Assembly (NCBI GenBank): GCA_947650285.1
Contig: CANTFL010000320.1
Location: forward strand, 434,001 to 498,000
Direction of reading: 5' to 3'
DNA from: Hyaloperonospora brassicae
Taxonomy: Eukaryota > Oomycota > Peronosporomycetes > Peronosporales > Peronosporaceae
Length of the DNA: 64,000 nucleotides
In this document: one piece after another, positions 61,859 through 64,000 of the stretch
How the letters are laid out: each line of letters opens with the position of its first letter
Numbering within the stretch: the first letter of the stretch is position 1
Translations under genes and position numbers: made by a program
Notes under the pieces: model-generated
Databases searched by the model: none
What the model saw: only the letters and a program-made list of their open reading frames with translations
Told to the model about the DNA's origin: nothing

Positions 61859-61863
61859 GCCTG

Positions 61864-62880
61864 TAGCACCTCCAGCATTGATAAAGATTAAGGAATTCCC
61901 GCATTTCGATCATGTGCTTGATGCTGTCAATGCTGCATCAAGCATCAAACTTTGATGTAGATGAAGATAGTCGTAAGCAATATGCATGCTCCTTTTTTAG
62001 ATGCTATCACTATGTATATAACATTTTCAACTACACATTACTTTTTGTCCTAATGGCTCTCGAATAACCTTATAAATATATCTACAACGGTCAATTCATG
62101 AAGATTAGTTTTTCATTTCACTTTAGCACATCTAGAGGTTGAAAGGCATCTTATATGTGTTGTGATATCATATATCGTATATTTACACGTTAATTGTACC
62201 CAACTTAACCAATCCGATGCTAGCCTACACTAAAAGTTGTATACTAGTTTGCTATCCTATGAAGCAAAAGTGTGGGTAGTCTACGTTATCTTAACAGATT
62301 AATGTATTTACGATTGCAAACGCAGTCGGTCATATGGATTTAAGCGATGTCAAAGCACGCCCGATGGAGAACAAGCTGCAATCAACACCAAGTCAGTCAA
62401 TGACAAGAAGGCGGTCACGGCAACTCTAAGACGACTCAAATTACTCTATGATATATAATATATTAAAGACAAACAATTAATAATTTAACACGAGCCAGGA
62501 TGCACAACTTCGTCTACCGGTACCACATACACAGCGCAAAGATCTATTTGTTATCCGACTACACCATCCTCATCATACCTCACAATACTCACGTCAAATA
62601 TCAATGCAGTCAGAACCATTTTCGGCTAAGAGCAGGACACCGGTCCGCCCTTTTCGTTCATCCTATAGATCGGGTTAGCCAAACTGCAGTAGCCGTTCCC
62701 ATCACCTAAGTTTATTTATACCCCGATGCAGAGACAGCAGCCGGTGACGATGGCGGATCGACAAGTGCGCAAAAACATGTCCATCATCAGGTATCCAAGT
62801 GTCAGGAATCCGCTGATCCAACAGTATGTCATTAAGCATAGCTGGCAGTATATCATAGCGATCGCAAACCTTCATCGATC
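61864..62880. other. Region between MULE and B-family LTR, no gene called
   Basis: AT-rich to about 62480, then more balanced. An open minus-strand frame at 62702-62962 (86 codons; DRYDILPAMLNDILLDQRIP, then DTWIPDDG) straddles the LTR edge. It may belong to the leader of that element, but I recognise no domain. Confidence 0.4.
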
Positions 62881-64000
62881 CTGCAAACATCAGTGTTACT
62901 GTGGTGGAGTGTAATTGCTCTTTTGAGGAGTGCATCCCAACTCTCCACTGGCGCCCGGACAACCGACTAACGGAGGGGGTACTCTGATTCCGTGTTCTTT
63001 ATAGCCTTCCTCACCTTGTGTACCCGTTGGTGGGGCGGGTTGCACTCTTCCAGGTAAACTCGTGTCAATGGAAAACTTGACCGTGTTTGCGATGGGGTCG
63101 AGGTTCGATCACGGTGTGGAAATCTTCACACCACGATCGGATTTGGTTTGATCACGTGGAATTCGTCACGCGACCACTTGTATGATTGTGGGGTGCTCGA
63201 TATGAGTCATCCTGATCTGTAACAGGTCGCCTTGTCCAAATGTAGACCTTGGTTTGCGAGCCTTCTGACCACCTGAGCCGTCTCGCGATCTTGGGTCCTC
63301 AACCACAAAGGGTTTTCTGCATCCATTCGCAGTTGGGGTGTTGTTTGAGAGATCTTGATCCCTGGCCAAACAATCCAGGGATACCACTTGATTTAAGTTA
63401 AAACCTTACCTTGACGTCGGGTGGTCAATGATCCACCCGGAGGAGAAGTCGACACGTGTACTTTAAATTAAATTGAACTCTGTTTACTGTCAACCAATCA
63501 AACCAAACAACCCTATCCCCATGTCTTGGACATCGGTTGCCACATGTCGCTCTCTATAGGCGGTAGCGATCTTGTTCTTGCGTGGCCCACACCTGATATG
63601 CGTGTCTAATCGCAATCATATACCTGATCACTGATAACGATCTCGATCGCTTCCTGAACGTGATCGCCTTGCTGATCGCGGATCACACGGTGTGCTCCAC
63701 ACCAACTCGATCGCGATCACATACCTGATCAACGACCCCGATTTCGATCGCTTTCTGATCGCGATCGCCTTGCTGATCTTGGATCACATAATGTGCTCTG
63801 CACCAACTTGATCGCAATCACCTACCTGATCCATGATCACGATCGCAATTGCAATCACATACCTGATCCCTAATTACAATCTCGATCGCCTTCCGATCGT
63901 GGTCGCCTTGCTGATCTTGGATCACATGGCGTGCTCTGCACCAACTTGATCGCAATCACCTACCTGATGCATGATCACGACCGCAACCGCGATCACATAC
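62881..64000 (-). repeat. B-family Gypsy LTR, copy 5, reverse oriented, runs off the window
   Basis: The reverse complement contains the family landmarks in order: GATC array, AAGACATGGGGATAGGG (63515-63531), CGTGTCGACTTCTCC (63444-63458), GGCCAGGGATCAAG, CGAGACGGCTCAGG, the conserved CCGCCCCACCAACGGGTACAC (63017-63037), and GCGCCAGTGGAGAGTTGGGA (62937-62956). It is the least eroded copy in the window. Its 5' start lies beyond 64000. Confidence 0.75.
63590..64000. repeat. GATC-rich tandem array in B-family LTR copy 5
   Basis: CGCCTTGCTGATC recurs at about 63665, 63766 and 63904 (101 and 138 bp apart), with CACATACCTGATC, TTGATCGCAATCACC and GTGTGCTC.GCACCAA repeated in between. It is a higher-order array of GATCGCGATC-type words continuing past the window end. 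Confidence 0.85.

Larger units (their letters stand above)
58887..61863 (+). pseudogene. Mutator-like (MULE) transposase pseudogene
   Basis: DNA transposase relic. At about 60165-60395, an open frame with RVNHEEHKHEP, KVHPCIGALTEEQ and IIAYLLQSDITG represents the zinc-ribbon/FAR1-like N-terminal part. At 60470-60660, CAKFDAEQQLTHLF, then VLIDTTYKTNRFQL and LHIVSVTATDNSYA, gives the first catalytic Asp (IDTTYKTN). At 60740-60860, YIVDREMELLNAF and TILCVWHINKN give the second catalytic Asp (VDRE) and the C..H signature. At about 61090, SRTEGAHAAIKK holds the catalytic Glu (EGAH). Downstream, GDLWSVCKALALACHGHL (61218-61270) and later fragments reach 61860. Frameshifts separate the blocks. No terminal inverted repeats were located. 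N-terminal limits are uncertain; 58887-59800 is S/T-rich and partly open. Confidence 0.75.

Overview
This is a eukaryotic, transposon-dominated window with no intact host gene that I can support. The coding remains are Ty3/Gypsy retrotransposons (gag, aspartic protease, reverse transcriptase, two RNase H modules, integrase, chromodomain), a Mutator-like (MULE) transposase with a spliceosomal-type intron, a tRNA-derived SINE and Copia-type solo LTRs. The gag and pol motifs, the dual RNase H layout and the short GTAAGT...CAG intron fit an oomycete (Phytophthora, downy mildew or a relative). The oomycete assignment comes from remembered family resemblance, not from a search.

Layout. At 1-2729 lies the 5' end of a minus-strand Gypsy element (D): gag, primer binding site, LTR. 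From 2755 to 7918 there are two LTR copies of a second Gypsy family (B family) carrying GATC-rich tandem arrays, with about 2.6 kb of unassigned sequence between them. From 7.9 to 17.2 kb is an AT-rich gene desert holding a SINE with perfect 17-bp target duplications (10867-11073) and a relic of a small cysteine-containing protein (12755-13099). From 17.2 to 52.9 kb is one nested transposon stack. Element A (minus strand, LTRs at 17207-18150 and 51883-52882) was split inside its gag by element B (plus strand, LTRs from 24423 and 49383). B was split between its two RNase H modules by element C (minus strand, LTRs about 31545-32512 and 45144-46116). C was split by a 390-bp Copia-type solo LTR (39438-39827, target duplication ATAAC). 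A near-identical Copia LTR sits in B at 26287-26678. From 52.9 to 58.8 kb the AT-rich desert resumes; before A inserted it was presumably continuous with 7.9-17.2 kb. A degenerate MULE occupies about 58.9-61.9 kb. A reverse-oriented B-family LTR with its array runs from about 62.88 kb to the window end.

All pol and gag reading frames carry stops and frameshifts, so the elements look immobile, although some modules (D gag, C integrase zinc-binding region, B chromodomain) stay open for 100-160 codons.

The most interesting points are: (1) the stack's known insertion order contradicts LTR divergence, because the older A and B pairs are far more alike in their central blocks than the younger C pair, which suggests gene conversion; (2) A and C both carry, between pol and the 3' LTR, a long plus-strand (antisense) coding-like region starting just after the LTR, so these elements may be ambisense; (3) a gene-fragment-like sequence is shared between the gene desert and the interior of B's integrase.
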